Positions 1 to 12,975 of a stretch of DNA of 64,000 nucleotides are shown one piece after another. The notes beneath the pieces are model-generated. The model saw only the letters and a list, made by a program, of their open reading frames with translations, searched no databases and had not been told where the DNA came from. Source of the stretch: Panicum virgatum (taxonomy: Eukaryota; Streptophyta; Magnoliopsida; Poales; Poaceae). Every line of letters begins with the position of its first letter. Within the stretch, counting starts at the first letter, position 1. Made by a program: the position numbers and the translations under genes. The DNA lies in NCBI RefSeq assembly GCF_016808335.1, contig NC_053150.1, positions 30,236,238 to 30,300,237 of the forward strand, given 5' to 3'.

Positions 1-970
1 CCGAGTCAGAGTGGCGAAGCCTCTGGATGAAGTTGTACGTCGCAGGGGATCACTGGAGCTGGAACTGGTGGACCGGTGCCCTGAGGCCTGCCGTGCCCAC
101 TCGGTGGAGCTGGCACTCTGCCATGACGAACCTCCAGCCTCATATTGCTGTGGTTGAGGCTGAGGTTGCTGCTGCATGAATTCCTCCCTTCTGGCCCTGC
201 TTCTTGTAACCCTGCCAGGAAGACCAGAGACACTATGCTTGCATCTCTCCTCTTGTGGAACAAGAGGGATGGTTAGCAAATGGCAGTTATACAAATGATA
301 CCCCGCGTTTGGCAACGGGATTTCATTTGCATAACCAAGCGAAAAGAAAATCAAGGAGTCATCCGAGCCTTTCTTGACCGTGTGGCCTTGAACCAAGTAC
401 GCCTCATCGATCATAACACGGGGCTCCTCAATGAAGGGAACGGGGTTCCCAGCTAAGATTCCCATGTTTGATGTGATGCAGGTGATCAAAGAAGTGCATT
501 CAATAGGACTCGTCATCCGAAAATTTGTGAGCCATTGCTTAACCATTGCTTGTGCGGGGGAGATTCGGATTTTGTTGACCATGGCGTATAATATCATCAA
601 CTCATCGTTCCGCACTTGTCATGGATCATCTCTTGGAAAGAGAGTGATAGCCACCCACTTGTGCATCAAACAAAGAGTCGGATTTTGAATGTCATTGCAC
701 CGTGGTGCAAACTTGCCATGAACAACTTAACCTGAAATCAAACCCCAAAACTCATGTCGATCAAAACCGTGGCAAGCTTTTGCAAGGGAAATCGGCAAGC
801 GCGTGCTGAAACCAAGGAGGTGACTGAAATTTCTCCAATTAAAATAGCGTTCAACTCCAAAAAGTCAGAAAGAAACACCATCGTCCACCTCCCGAAGAGT
901 GCAAAGAAACTGGATGGTGAGGAGACGAGAACCATTCTCCTCAACGGGCACAAAACCATTCCATCCAACC
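1..970 (-). pseudogene. Athila aORF, 3' part (broken)
   Basis: This is the downstream part of the Athila-type additional ORF, whose 5' part lies at 14409-14772. The Tat insertion separates the two, and the reading frame continues across the TSD (codons start at positions divisible by 3). The conceptual product resembles the plant 'putative transposon protein' ORF of Athila elements: a region with GWNGFVPVEE and LLTIQFLCTLREV, then a Gln/Pro-rich tail near 130-190. In-frame stops at 865-867 (TGA), near 730 (TAA) and near 622 (TGA) break it. At least the TGA stops fit C-to-T change of Arg codons. The left end lies outside the window. The function of this protein family is not established. The element assignment is firm, and no biochemical role is claimed. 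Confidence 0.75.
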
Positions 971-2104
971 TGTTGACACCGTTTTTTGACACGTGTCAAG
1001 GAAGGTGATTTTTGTGAAGGGAAGGTGGCCGATCTGAAAGAAACCAAAAGATGCGCAGGGTTGGAATCGGCCGATGGAGCCCGTCCAATGGGCCAGAGGA
1101 ATATTTTGTGAAGATGCTGATCCGCCAGCTCTGGTGCTCGGCCGATGGAGAGTTGTCGATGAAGTCAAGGAAGGAGAAGATGATCCGGACTCTACGAAAA
1201 TCTTGATGATTCGGTTGTAATATTTTAAGTAGTTTATCTTTTAGATAATCTTTTCTTTAGGGTCAAGTAATGTTTGCCGTAATCGGTTAGGACTTGATAG
1301 CGCTAGGCTATATATATCAGTTGTGAGGGACCGGAAAAACTTGATACATATCCAATACAACAAACTTTACAATTTCTTTGCACTTTTTCGGCGACTTCGC
1401 CTTTTCTCTTCTTTTTTCGATGAGTTCTTTCAAGTTGATCAAGGACGTCTCACATTCGAGCGACTTGATTTGCTGGTAAGTTTTCGTTTTACCGAGTATA
1501 TTTGAGCTTTAGCTACCGGGCGCATCGCTGTGGCTTCGTTCAAATCTATTCAAAAGTTATCGAGTTCATCTAGGCTTTGACTTCCGGGCACATCGCTGTC
1601 GTCTCGTCTAGATTTATTCACCAATTATTGATATCGGCTAGATTTGTAGGTTTAGCTATGCTTTTTAGCTATTATCACATCTAAAAACATACTAGATCGG
1701 CTTTAGGTTTTGGAGTGACACTTTTGTTATCTCAGGAGCCATTTTAGATCTGTTTTTAGCTTTGCATCATCTAAGTTACATATTCGTAGCTTAGATCTTG
1801 TCATACACACACGATCGGCTGTCCAAAAGCCGGTTTTGTCGTCTAGTGTATCGGCTGATACTGCCGATATGCTCCTTTACTACGCGCTTGCATTCAATAT
1901 CTTTTTGTCGTCTATAGTATCGCTAATGCTTGCCGATACGCCCATCTGAGAGATATTCAGAATCCTAGCCGATACGCTCTCAAATTTGACTTTGTTTTCT
2001 CCCTTGTCAATTTCAGGTCAAATTGACTAGCACGCTTAGTTGACTTTTCCGTGCTTGGCGAACACTTGCCCCCAGATTCCAATGTGTTGATTTTTGCGTC
2101 AACA
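971..2104 (+). repeat. 5' LTR of the Tat element
   Basis: The LTR is 1134 bp, with termini TGTTGAC and GTCAACA, and matches 13278-14408 along its whole length. A TATA box (TATATATAT) lies at 1309-1317, followed by the presumed R/U5. The first 235 bp differ from the other LTR at about 13 positions by eye, so the insertion is clearly older than Tekay-A. Motifs of the type ATCGGC/GCCGAT recur through it. Confidence 0.92.
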
Positions 2105-2111
2105 CATCTTT

Positions 2112-2129
2112 TGGCACGCTCGGTGGGAC
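2112..2129 (+). promoter_or_regulatory. Putative primer-binding site of the Tat element
   Basis: TGGCACGCTCGGTGGGAC starts 8 bp after the 5' LTR and begins with TGG, complementary to a tRNA CCA end. I could not assign the primer tRNA with confidence. Confidence 0.55.
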
Positions 2130-2143
2130 ACGAAAGCTTCAAC

Positions 2144-5100
2144 ATGGTGGAACTCACAGATAAATCTGCAGTTAGTGAAAAAAACTAGATTCATGTTCCT
2201 GAAGATAAGCTCAAAGAAGAACAAAAGAAGGAATATGAAGAGCTGGTGGAGAAATTCAAACGTGAATGCCTCAAGTCGTACAGCGTTAACAGATCTGGTG
2301 AGGTAATCAAGAAGTTTAATCTTCCATCTTTCTAGCCATTGACAGAGGCTCAACGTGAAAGCAAGATGATAGACGCAGTTGGCCAAGCTGTGGCACAAGC
2401 CTTCATCAAGAGTGCAACAGTCATGAGCAACACAGTGCACAATGCAGTGGTCAAGACTTTTACTAAATGCACGTTACCAGGGTGCATGGGTCCTTGCTAT
2501 ATACAACCAGATCAGATGCAATATACTCCCTTGGAGGTGTCTATGGAAGCAGTCCTGTTGGCTCAAAATAGCCAGGCAGGAACAAGCAACAGTCAAACTC
2601 CACCCCAGACGATTACTGCAACATCGGCGGGTACGGCAGATCCTATCTACTCAACCACGCCGCCGATTGCTACAACTGTGCAAGGTGGATCTGCGTCCGT
2701 ATTTCCTAAAGGATGGGATCCTGCTACTGGGTATGGTATGCATCTAGCTTTCTTTTCTACGCCACCCAAGATGCAGTTTGATGCATCGGCTTCTCAGCCG
2801 ATAGCCTCTCAGCCTGATCCATTGGCCGTTCAGCCGATGGGTGCACAGCAGGATGCATTGGCAACACAGCCGAATGCACAAGGCGCATGGAGTCCACAAC
2901 AGATGGCACAAGCTAATGCATCGGCGCCACCGCCGATGACCCCACAGTAGCGTCTTGCTATCCTGCTCCAACCCCAGTCTCCTTCAGAAGTGTTATTGTC
3001 GCAATCTCCGCATCAGAAGGGAATAAACTGGGTATTCCACAATCATGCAACTGGACAGATACGATATGTCAATGTGCCGTACATGGATATTGCTGGTCAA
3101 CAATCGGCTAACCCATCAGCTACACAGCCGACGATGACTCAGTAGACACCTAATCGGATAGCTCAGCAAGCCCAACAGATGCAATCGGCTGGACAGCCGA
3201 TGAGTCATGTAGCTCAGCAACTTGCGATGATGACCAATGCAGCAAACATGGTTTCCCCTCAACAAATGCCAATAGTTGAGCCGCAAGTTGATTGGAACGA
3301 AAAGATAGCTGAAGTGATGAGGGAGCAGTTTAGTTTGAGGCCAAAACAACAATCCGTTATGTACAAGATGTAACACCCTAATTTAAATTTCAGCTTTAAT
3401 AATAAATTTAATTGACTTTATTTAATTTTCTATGGTTTTATATGCTTAGCCTTGCATTTAATTTATTTTCCTTTCACAAGTAATTAAAATTTTTCTAGGT
3501 TTAAACTTCTTTGTGCATTCATGCTGGTGCATAAGTTTTCTTTGGTTGAGTGCATAGGGTTTGAATTCAAATTTGATTTGAATTCAATTAGATTTGAGTG
3601 AGTTTGAAAAAGAAAAAGGAAAGAGAAAATAGGAAAAACCCCAAACCTGAAACCCAGCCCAGAAAACAACCCAGCCCAGCTCAACCCACCTCTCTCCCCC
3701 TCCTTTTTTCTTCCCCGGCCCGCGGCCAACAACTGCGGAGCCCAACTCGTCAGCCTAGCCTAGCGGCATGTTTTTCCCCGCGGCCCGCTTCCCTCTCCCC
3801 GTCCGGCCTGCTCCACACTCAGCCCGCTTCCTCCCTCCTCTTTCCGCCGAGGCCCAGCTCCCACACCAGCCGCTCGCCCGCGCGCGTTAGCCCTGCTGCC
3901 ATGTGGCCCCCGCCTGTCAGCCTCTGCGCCCGCGCCTCGCTCGCTCGCTGCCCGCCGGTCACACCTGCCGGCGCCGATCACAGCCTGCACCCCCGCGCGC
4001 GCCTCCTCTCACTGAATCGCCAGGCCCACGAGCCATAGTCGTCTTCCCCTCCTCTCCCGGCCACGCAGCTACGGCCTGCCCGCGATCTCCGCCAGGATCA
4101 CGCCGGGCACGCCTACCCAAGATCCCCGGGCCTCCTATAATTGGCCCCGTGATCCCCCTGCACCGCACCTGCCATCTTCACCCCGCCCAGAACCCTAGCG
4201 CACCCACCCCGCTTTGCTCCGCCCAGCGCCGCTCCTCTGCGTCGCCGTGGCCACGCCGCACCATCGCGCCATAACCCTGCAGACCCACGCAGCAGCTTCG
4301 TCGTGGGCCCAAGGAACTCGCAGAGCCAGCCATCTTCGAGCTCAGCCTGTGTTTCGCCGGAATTTCACCTGGACGCCGCCGCAGGTGAATTCCGTGCACC
4401 TCCGCAATTCATAGATCGACGGTGCACCTTCCTTTGGGGACCAGACACCCGGAGGACCACTGCATCACCCCGTCCCCGAACTCCGTCCATGCGCCGCCAC
4501 TCGCCTTCGACGCCGGCACCCCTGCACAGCCTTCCTGCTCGAACCCGAGCCTCGGTGAGCACTCGAATCCTCTCCTGGTCCCTTTGCGCTAGCTAGCATA
4601 GGCTGTAGCCCAACCCCGAGGCCAGAACCCCGTCGCCGGTGTTCGGCCGCCGCTGCTCTACCGTGGTGAACCCCTCTCTGCACAGCACAGCCGCGCGCGA
4701 CCCCGATTTAGTCTTGCCTTAGCCTCTCTCACGCGTGCGCACCCGAATGCCCCCGTTCCAGTGCCCAGAAATGAGCGAACGCAAGGTCGCCGTCAAGTCC
4801 GCCGCCGCCTGTGCCCGCGCCGCCCTGAGCTTCGCCGGCCCCTGCTGTAACCCTAGGTGGGTTACGCACGCCACGCTGATCACGCCTGACCCAAACCCGA
4901 GTTGTTTTGAGCCCCAGAACGCCGAGTTCGAAGAACTCCGGCCGTGCTCCGCCGCGGAGCAAGGTCGCCGGCGTTCTGCGCCGCCACCCCGCCCGTCCAA
5001 TTGACCCCGGCCGCCCGATCCGAAATCAGTAGCCACAATTAGATCTCGGGCTAATCCAATCCCAGCCCTTGGATCCAGATCCGACGGCCCAGATTAGAAG

Positions 5101-8100
5101 ATACCCCTTCGGCCTGGCTGTTTTGCTAAAGAGTCCCTGCGTTTCTTTGAAATCAACCCGCGGTCCTGTCCAGTTCAAAAATAATTCCAGATAAGCCCAG
5201 TTTTTAGCGTTTCAGCCCCTGAGCTTCCTAGAAATAGAACCCACCGTCCAGCCCCTGTCTTTTTGCGCATCAGACCCTAGATCTACCTGTTAATCATGTT
5301 TAGGTCCCTGGTTTTTGCACAGAACCCCCTGATCTTCCAGTTTTCTCGCAGTTTAGCCCCTGAACCTTGTTTTAGCCCTAGTTTTCACGTTCTAGCTCCG
5401 TTTTAGGTGTTCTTTATGCCCACGCGATCGTTGTAATGCGTAGAATAGTTCTAGCTCTATTTTGTTTGCTATTTTTATGTAATGTTGTACTATTTCTTAG
5501 CTTTTGCTTTTGTTTGCATGTATGTTTATGTGCTGGACTTTGTTTTGGCGTTGCAATCGTGAGTAGACATTGAGCAGTCGGAGGAGTACCAGGAGCCACC
5601 CTCAGCGGGACACTTTGAGCAGCAGGAGCAGTTTGAGGAAGGCAAGTATAACATGAACATTCCTATCACTTTTAAATACAATTTCATACTGCATTTTAAT
5701 ACTGTATGCCCATAAGGATCATCCTAGCCACTTTATATCCGTTATATATATCCCTTGTGTTGCATTTGGTAAGTTGTGCTAGGTACCGCGCTATAACACA
5801 CTTGGTCCTTTTTAATTAATTTGATTAATGGTATATGCAACTTAATTCTGAGAGTGGCCCTCTGTGTTCTGTGCTTGAGTGGCTCACTTCTCGTTAAAAT
5901 TGGTTTTTTCTAGAAACATGGTTTAGGGGGCCAGCACGGTGCTTGGTGCTTGGTTGGCCACTCTCCCTAAGGACCGGTTCATAAAGCGACAACCTGGGAC
6001 AACAGCGCTACCAGAAGACTGGAATGGGACGGTCTTGGCTTACTAATTAGGTCTTTTTGGTTTGGAGTAACTTACCTGTGGGGCAAGGGTGGTAAGCTTC
6101 AATGGTCCCTGCTCCTCCGGCCTGGTCTGTGCTACGTGCTTGTACCCCCGTGAGGTGGGCCCCATTGTCGCTGATCCAACACTTTGCGGTTACGCCTTAC
6201 CAACAAGATTCTTTGTAACAACCTCGTAGTGTGCTTGCTAGCCATCTCACCTAAGGAAGTGTGATGAACAACTAGTGTAGCTCACGACTTGTGGGTAAAG
6301 ATGTGCAACCTCTACAGAGTGTAAAACTGGTATACTAGCCGTGCTCACAGTTATGAGCGGCCCAGTTCCTCCTTTTGATTAGTGAGGTTATCTTCCTTTG
6401 ATTAGGGGGGTTCCCCGGGTGGTTTGGTTTGGTTTGGTTCTCAGTAGTTCATAATTAATTTTGATTAATTTCTATGTAACTGGGTTTATGGTAATTCATC
6501 CACTTGTAGTAATTAGCTTTAATAAAATTTTGCCAAGATTAAAAGCTAATGCAGTTGAGTCAGCCAACCTTAGAGCCTCATAGTTTGTGTTATACTTGTT
6601 GAGTACAAGTTGTGTACTCACACTTGCCTCCTCTACTCTTTTCCTCTTGTTCTTTTTGGGGATACTCTACTGCTGCTCATTTCCCGGCGATGCGGAGGAG
6701 TTCACCCAGAGCTATCAGGAGTACAAGGACTTCTAGGCGGTTGTCTCCCAGTCGATGTCCCTGTGGCGCCCAGCTTCCGAGAGTTCCGTACCTGTTTTAT
6801 GCTTTCGCATACTCTGTATCAGACATTTGTCATTAATGTAATAAATAACATTCATACTCGCTTTATTATACCTTTTTACGTGATTTGTGCTGTGATATAT
6901 TGTTCATTCTGTTGTATATACGTGTGACTTGATCCTGGCACGTATATGATTGCTCGGTTTATGTCCCTTTATAAACCGGGTGTTACACAAGACTCCCTAT
7001 CCTCCGGTTTATGATCAGATTCCTCTCCCACACAAGTACAAGATGCCTGACTTCATGAAGTTCTCAGAGCAGGAAGAAGTTTCTACGATGGAACATGTTA
7101 ATAGGTTCCTTCTACAGTTGGGAGGAGCGGGCAACCAGGATGCACTCAGAGTCCATTTGTTCTCTTTGTCTTTGTCTGGATCGGCCTTTGCTTGGTTCAC
7201 CACTTTGCCGGCAAACTCCATATTATATTGGGCCGGTCTAGAGAAACAATTTCATCAGTTCTTTTTCTCTGGGATTACTGAGTTAAAGTTGACCGATTTG
7301 ACCGGCTTGAGGCAAAGAAACAATGAATCGGTTGTTGTGTTATCCAAAGATTCAGAGATGTCAAGAACCGATGTTACAGTTTGGTTCTATCCGATCAGCA
7401 GTTGGACGATGCAGTATTTAATGGACTCTTGCCGCACATTAAAGATAAATATGCATCGCAAGAGTTTGAAAGTATTAGCCAGATCGCAAGTCGGATGACA
7501 GGAGAGACTTGATCCTACAAGTCCAAGAAGCCTTTTCAGAAGAAGATTAACTATGTGGAATATACTACTAATGATGAGTCTGAAGAGGAGCAAGAAATGG
7601 TCGCATCGGCTGAGTGGATACAAAACAGCAAGAAGCCGGTGATGTGTCCGTTTGGAAAGAAAGAGCCTGAGTCATATGGGTTCGACATCACCAAAGCCGA
7701 TAAGATCTTTGACTTGTTATTGTCGGAAGGGTTGATCAAGTTGAAGCCATATCACAAGATTCCATCGGAGGATGAACTCAAAAATATAAAGTACTGCAAG
7801 TGGCACAACGCCACGTCGCATGACACAAATGAGTGCAAGGTCTTCCGACAGCAGATTCAGATAGCTTTCGAACAAGGGAGATTGAAATTTGAGGCTCCCA
7901 AGAAGATGATGAAGATCGACGGACATCCTTTCGCCACGAACATGATTGATGTGGCCAGAAATGAAGGTTCTTCTCAAGCTAAGATTCTGACATCATCATC
8001 GGCCAAGAAATCTGGAGCTGTTAATTCTAAAGCGCAGATAGCGGCCGATGAGGTCAAAGGAAAGGGTCCGATGAGGGATGCTGAACATTCATCGGCACCA

Positions 8101-8739
8101 TGTAGACGTGTAACATCTCAAATGTTGTTGAACAAGTTTCAGCATGATCGTGAAAGGCGGCAGCATAGAGAAGAAGAGGAGCAATGCGAGCAAGATCATT
8201 GGAGGTGTCCTTTCTTTGTCTACTGCTGGGAAGAAGGGTTGACATTGCCATCGGCATATGATTGTCCCGAATGCAATGGTCAAGGCAGCCGATCATATGA
8301 AAGGTCACGTCATGAGCCCTATCGGTGTGAGCGCACTCCTGTGCATGATCGGCTAGGAAAAAGGGTATCGGTGCATGATTGACTAGGGGGCAGGACAATG
8401 GTACGTGATCCTGTTGGGAGAAGAGTGCCTGTACACGATCGGCTAGAACAGGTGGTCGATGATAGAGTACAAGATGATCAGCCGATGCGGAGAGATCCAG
8501 AACGTGAGCCTGATCGCACGGATCAATCTCAATGGTGCCCAGGAGATTTAACCAGGTCTCGGAAGCGACGTGTTCAGAGGTTACGCCAGCTGGAGATCAT
8601 TGAAGAAGTGCAAGAACAGACTCTGGACAAGAAAGGAGTCAAATCACAAGTCTGGCGTGTCAAGGCTAAGACCGATGGTGAATCGGCCAGTAACAGTTCC
8701 ACACCGATCCAAGCAGTCGGTTCTTCAGAAAGTTCCTGA
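2144..8739 (+). pseudogene. gag: Tat gag, interrupted by a solo LTR and broken
   Basis: The start ATG at 2144 lies 15 bp after the primer site. The frame runs through stops at 2186 (TAG), 2333 (TAG), 2948 (TAG) and 3143 (TAG) into the solo LTR at 3369. It resumes in the same frame at 6988 with the capsid-like region (MPDFMKFSEQEEVS onward, with GSAFAWFTTLP) of plant retrotransposon gag proteins. A frameshift near 7335 moves it to another frame, followed by TGA at 7510 and TGA at 8380. Downstream is a Cys/His cluster, CKWHNATSHDTNEC (about 7795-7840), and a second, CWEEGLTLPSAYDCPEC (about 8224-8275), as in Retand-type gags. The N-terminal third is rich in Gln, Pro and Ala. The last stop (8737-8739) overlaps the first ATG of pol as TGATG. 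Confidence 0.85.
3369..6987 (+). repeat. Solo LTR of the Tekay-A family
   Basis: The sequence begins TGTAACACCC, ends GGGTGTTACA and is flanked by a perfect TSD, CAAGA (3364-3368 and 6988-6992). It is homologous along its length, in opposite orientation, to the LTRs at 38249-41515 and 46680-49945, but is longer (3619 bp) and diverged. No internal region is present, so it is a solo LTR left by LTR-LTR recombination. It carries a GC-rich island at about 3650-5000, with AT-rich flanks. GC-rich open frames inside it look spurious. Confidence 0.92.
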
Positions 8740-11700
8740 TGGATGAGTTCCTAGCGGAAGAAGGGAAGTTGGGGCATGGGTTTACGTCGGCCGATTTACT
8801 AGAGGAAATTGACATCGGAGATGGTGATAGACCGAAGCCGACGTTTATTAGCGCCAACTTGGATCCCAAATACAAGCAGAAACAAAAAAGTTTATTAAGA
8901 GAGTACAAAGATTGCTTTGCTTGGGAATATTATGAGATGCCTGGCTTGGATAGATCTATTGTGGAACATCGTTTGCCTATAAAACCGGGATATCGGCCAT
9001 ATCAACAAGGAGCGAGGCGATGTAATCCTAAGATTTTGCCAGATATAAAGGCCGAGATTACACGGTTAATTGAAGCTAATTTTATTCGGCAGTGTCGTTA
9101 TGCCGAATGGATTTCTAATGTGGTTCCCGTTTACAAGAAGAATGGCAAACTACGAGTGTGCATTGATTTCAGGAATCTCAACAAAGCTACGCCGATGGAT
9201 GGTTACCCTATGCCAATAGCTGATATGTTGGTAGATTCTGCTGCTGGACACAAAGTGATCAGTTTTATGGATGGCAATGCTGGATACAATCAGCTTTTTA
9301 TGGCAGAAGAAGACATCCACAAGACTGCATTCAGATGTCCAGGACATCTCAGTTTATTCGAGTGGATAGTCATGACCTTCGAATTAAAAAATGCCGGTGC
9401 TACGTACCAGAGAGCCATGAATTATATCTTTCATGAACTCATCGGCAAAATTGTGGAGATATACATTGATGACGTGGTTGTAAAGTCAAAGGGGCACCAA
9501 GAACATTTGGCCGATCTGCGTAGAGCTCTGGAATGCACCAGGAGACATGGTTTGAAGATGAATCCAAACAAGTATGCTTTTGGCATATCAGCTGGCCAAT
9601 TCTTGGGTTTTATGGTACATGAATGAGGGATTGAAATTAGTCAGAAGACTATATCAGCTATCGACAAAGTTGAAGCCCCTACAACGAAAGTTGAACTTCA
9701 GTCATTGATCGGCAAGATTAATTTTATTCGAAGATTTATATCTAATCTGTCGGGAAAAATTCAGTTGTTCAGTTGTTTACTGAAGTTGAAGGCCGATCAG
9801 GAATTTGTATGGAGAGAGGAACATCAGAAGGCATTGGATGAAATCAAACATTATCTAGTAATTCCTCCGGTGTTGGTCCCTCCCCAAAAGCACAAGCCGT
9901 TTAAATTGTATTTATCGGCTGATGAGCGTGCTATCGGATCGGCCCTTATTCAAGAATTTGAAGGAAAAGAAAGATCTATTTATTTTGTGAGTATAAGGTT
10001 GCTGGATGCTGAAACCAGGTATTCTCCTGTCGTGAGATTGTGTCTTTGCTTATACTTCTCCTGTACCAAGCTTAGACATTATTTATTATCAGCTGAATGT
10101 GTTGTTGTGAGCAAAGAAGACGTTATTAGATATATGCTCTCATTGCCGATTTTAAAAGGGAGAATAGGGAAATGGATTTTGGCATTGTCAAAATTTGATT
10201 TGAGATATGAATCGGCTAAAGCAGTTAAGGGTCAAGCCGTAGCCGATTTTATTGTACAATATTGTGGACCAGAGCTAAACATGGTAGATCTTGTTCCTTG
10301 GACTTTATTCTTTGATGGATCTTCATGTGGGAATGGTTCTGGAATTGGTGTGGTGCTGATTTCCCCTCGGGGGGCAAATTTTGAGTTCTCATTTCCGATT
10401 GAAGCCTCTGCAACCAATAATCAAGCTGAGTATCGTGCTATTCTCAAGGGAATTCAATTACTTCGAGAGATCAAAGCCGATGCTGTTGAGATTTTCAGAG
10501 ATTCTATGCTGGTGATTAATCAGTTAGTTGGGGAGTATGAATGCAAAGATGATATTTTACAATTATATCGTGAAGAATGTCTTCGGTTGCAGAAAGAATT
10601 CAAGAAGGTAACCATCGAGCATGTTCCCAAATTTCATAACAGTAATGCAAATCGGCTGGCTCAGCATGCTTCAGGGTATCGGCCGATGGAAGGAATAATG
10701 GTCTTGGAATTAACAGCCGATGATTGGAGGAAAGAGATTATTGATTATTTGAAAGATCCATCCAAGAAAGTGAACAGAAAAATGAGATTCCAGGCAATCA
10801 AGTATGTATTGTTGGAGGAAGATTTATATTATAGAACGATTGATGGAGTTTTGTTTAAATGCATCGATAAAGAAGAAGCTAAGGTATCAATGGGTGAAAT
10901 TCATGAAGGGGTCTGTGGATCCCATCAATCGGCCTATAAGATGAAATGGGTGATCAGGAGGAATGGATATTTTTGGCCAACGATACTGGAAGATTGCTTC
11001 ACATATTACAGAGGGTGCCAAGAATGTCAGAAGTTTGGGAGCGTGCAAAGAGTTCCTGCGTCAGCCATGAATCCCATAATCAAGCCGTGGCCATTTAGAG
11101 GATGGGGAATTGATTTCATCGGCCAGATACATCCTCCATCCAGCAAAAATCATAAGTTTATCTTGGTGGCTACTGATTATTTCACCAAGTGGGTTGAAGT
11201 AATTCCTCTAAAAAATGTTACATCAAAAGAGACGATCGAATTCGTCAAAGAACATATTATCTATCGGTTTGGTGTTCCACAGACCATTACGACCGATTAG
11301 GGTACTATGTTTACGTCAGATGAATTTGAGGAATTTGGTACTGGAATGGGGATTAAATTGCTGAATTCTTCTCCATATTATGCCCAAGCTAACTGTCAAG
11401 CAGAAGCATCTAATAAAGGAGTCATCAAATTGATCAAGAGAAAGATTGATGAATATCCTAGAAAGTGGCATACTGTGCTTCATGAGGCTTTATGAGCATA
11501 CAGAATGGCTTGTCATGGTGCTACAAAGGTGTCTCCATATCATTTGGTATACGGACATGAAGCTGTTCTCCCATGGGAGTTGAAACTTGATTCACGGCGT
11601 GTCACGTTCCAGAATCAATTGACAGCCGATGAATACTCTGCTCTGATGAAAGATGAATCAGAGGATTTGGCTGGTCATCGGCTGAAGGCTCTCACAAATG

Positions 11701-11981
11701 TTGAGGCAAATAAAGCCAGAGTTAGCCGATGGTATGATAAAAAAGTAAAAGCCAAAACCTTTGAGCAAGGGGAATTGGTTTGGAAGTTGATACTGCCGAT
11801 AGGAACAAAGAGTTCAAAATTCGGCAAATGGTCACCAACGTGGGAAGGACCATTCAAAGTAAACAGATGCGTTCCTGGCAATGCTTATATTTTAGAGACA
11901 CTCGAAGGGGAAGAGTATTCTAAAGCTCTTGACGGAAAATATTTGAAGAAGTATTACCCTAGCATTTGGGTGGATGGATAG
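8739..11981 (+). pseudogene. pol: Tat pol (RT, dual RNase H, integrase), three nonsense codons
   Basis: A single frame (starts divisible by 3) covers the whole region. It is interrupted by TGA at 9624-9626, TAG at 11298-11300 and TGA at 11493-11495. In order it contains: a linker with LMDEFLAEEGKLGHGFTSAD; reverse transcriptase with VCIDFRNLNKATP, FMDGNAGYNQ and the catalytic YIDDVVVKS (about 9465); a canonical RNase H region (LYLSADERAIGSALIQ); and a second, archaeal-type RNase H (FFDGSSCGNGSG, then NNQAEYRAILKG and DSMLVINQL). Next is an integrase zinc-binding region ending CQECQKFG and an integrase core with WGIDFIGQ, the acidic residue of TTD and E of QAEASNKG. The frame ends at a TAG in 11979-11981. 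No protease motif was found between gag and RT. Confidence 0.9.
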
Positions 11982-12180
11982 CCGATTAATTGAGTTATTG
12001 GTTGAATTGTTATGGCCGACACGATATGTGTTGTCCTTAGTGCAAAAAATCTACACAATCCAGATTGTTCAAATTCGGGCCAGAGCTGGTTTTTTGCCAC
12101 GTCAATTGGGAAATTACAAATAGAATTGGCAAGAAAAAGGAGATGCCGATTATTTCTAGGAAGATGCTACTCCTAGAAAT

Positions 12181-12975
12181 CTAATCATCGGCAAAGACGT
12201 TGCTGATGACCGCCTCTATGCTGACATTTTCTGAGATGGCGGCGGCTGCCATCTCCATGTCATTGGCGAGCTCCTCGAAGGCCCACCAGTTTTTGATGCC
12301 CAACGGGAAGTGGAACGGTTCGACCTGTAGGAGATCGTGACCAGTCTCGAACTGGGCTGTGGCGAGGGCTATGGCGGCGCCACGGCGAACCCCATGTCCG
12401 GCGACCTCCCGGATGCGGTTGGGGATGTCCTGCAGACGGGCGGCGACGGTGTCGCCGCATGTGTTCACCGACTTGGTGGTGGTGGCTGCTGCGGCGTGGA
12501 GGGTTTGAACCTACGACTCTAGGACTGAAGCAAGATGTTAGAAAAGGAGTCAGAAAAACAGGAGAGAGCAATGCTTCAGAAGGGGCTACTTACAAGCAAC
12601 CCTGGAGTCGGCGGCGGTGAGCTGGACCTGGAGGGTTGCCCGATCGGATTGCGCCACCTCCAGTTTGGCGGAAAGGAACTGAGACCAGATGGTCTCCTGG
12701 GAGTCATTCTGCCGAGGTTCATCCTTCTCGTGAAGGAGCTGGTGAATGTACTTCTTGGTGCTCTCAGGAACACCAGGGAAAGGGGGTCCCTCCGAGTTGG
12801 AGGAACTAGAAGAAGCATTGTCACTTTACAGAAAAGAGATAGAAAAATTAGAGATCAAAGTTGAACAAAAGCATGGCAATCCAAAGATGGAAGAAAGAGA
12901 GGCTTACTCCACACAGCGACGGATTGCCGGCGGGGCATTGGAAGGACCCTCATCGGGGCGCTTGGAGCACGCCAT
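12181..12975 (-). pseudogene. Antisense spliced additional ORF of the Tat element
   Basis: This is a gene-like unit on the strand opposite to gag-pol. Exon 1 is 12975-12908 (ATG at 12973-12975, starting MACSKRPDEGPSNAPP). Intron 1 runs from a GTAAGC donor at 12907 to an acceptor AG at 12825-12824. Exon 2 is 12823-12594, with KKYIHQLLHEKDEPRQND and WSQFLSAKLEVAQSDRATLQ. Intron 2 runs from a GTAAGT donor at 12593 to CAG at 12527-12525. Exon 3 is 12524-12181, ending in VFADD and TAG. The phases match at both junctions (2 nt and 1 nt carried over). One in-frame TAG at 12513-12511, probably from a Gln codon, breaks exon 3. The intact product would be about 213 residues, partly helical, with no domain I recognise. 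Antisense ORFs at this place are known from Tat elements. The exon model is my inference. Confidence 0.7.

Noticed and set aside
2744..3376. Minus-strand frames opposite the Tat gag N-terminal region
   Set aside because: They are shadows of the Gln/Pro-rich gag frame on the plus strand, with no start context or similarity.
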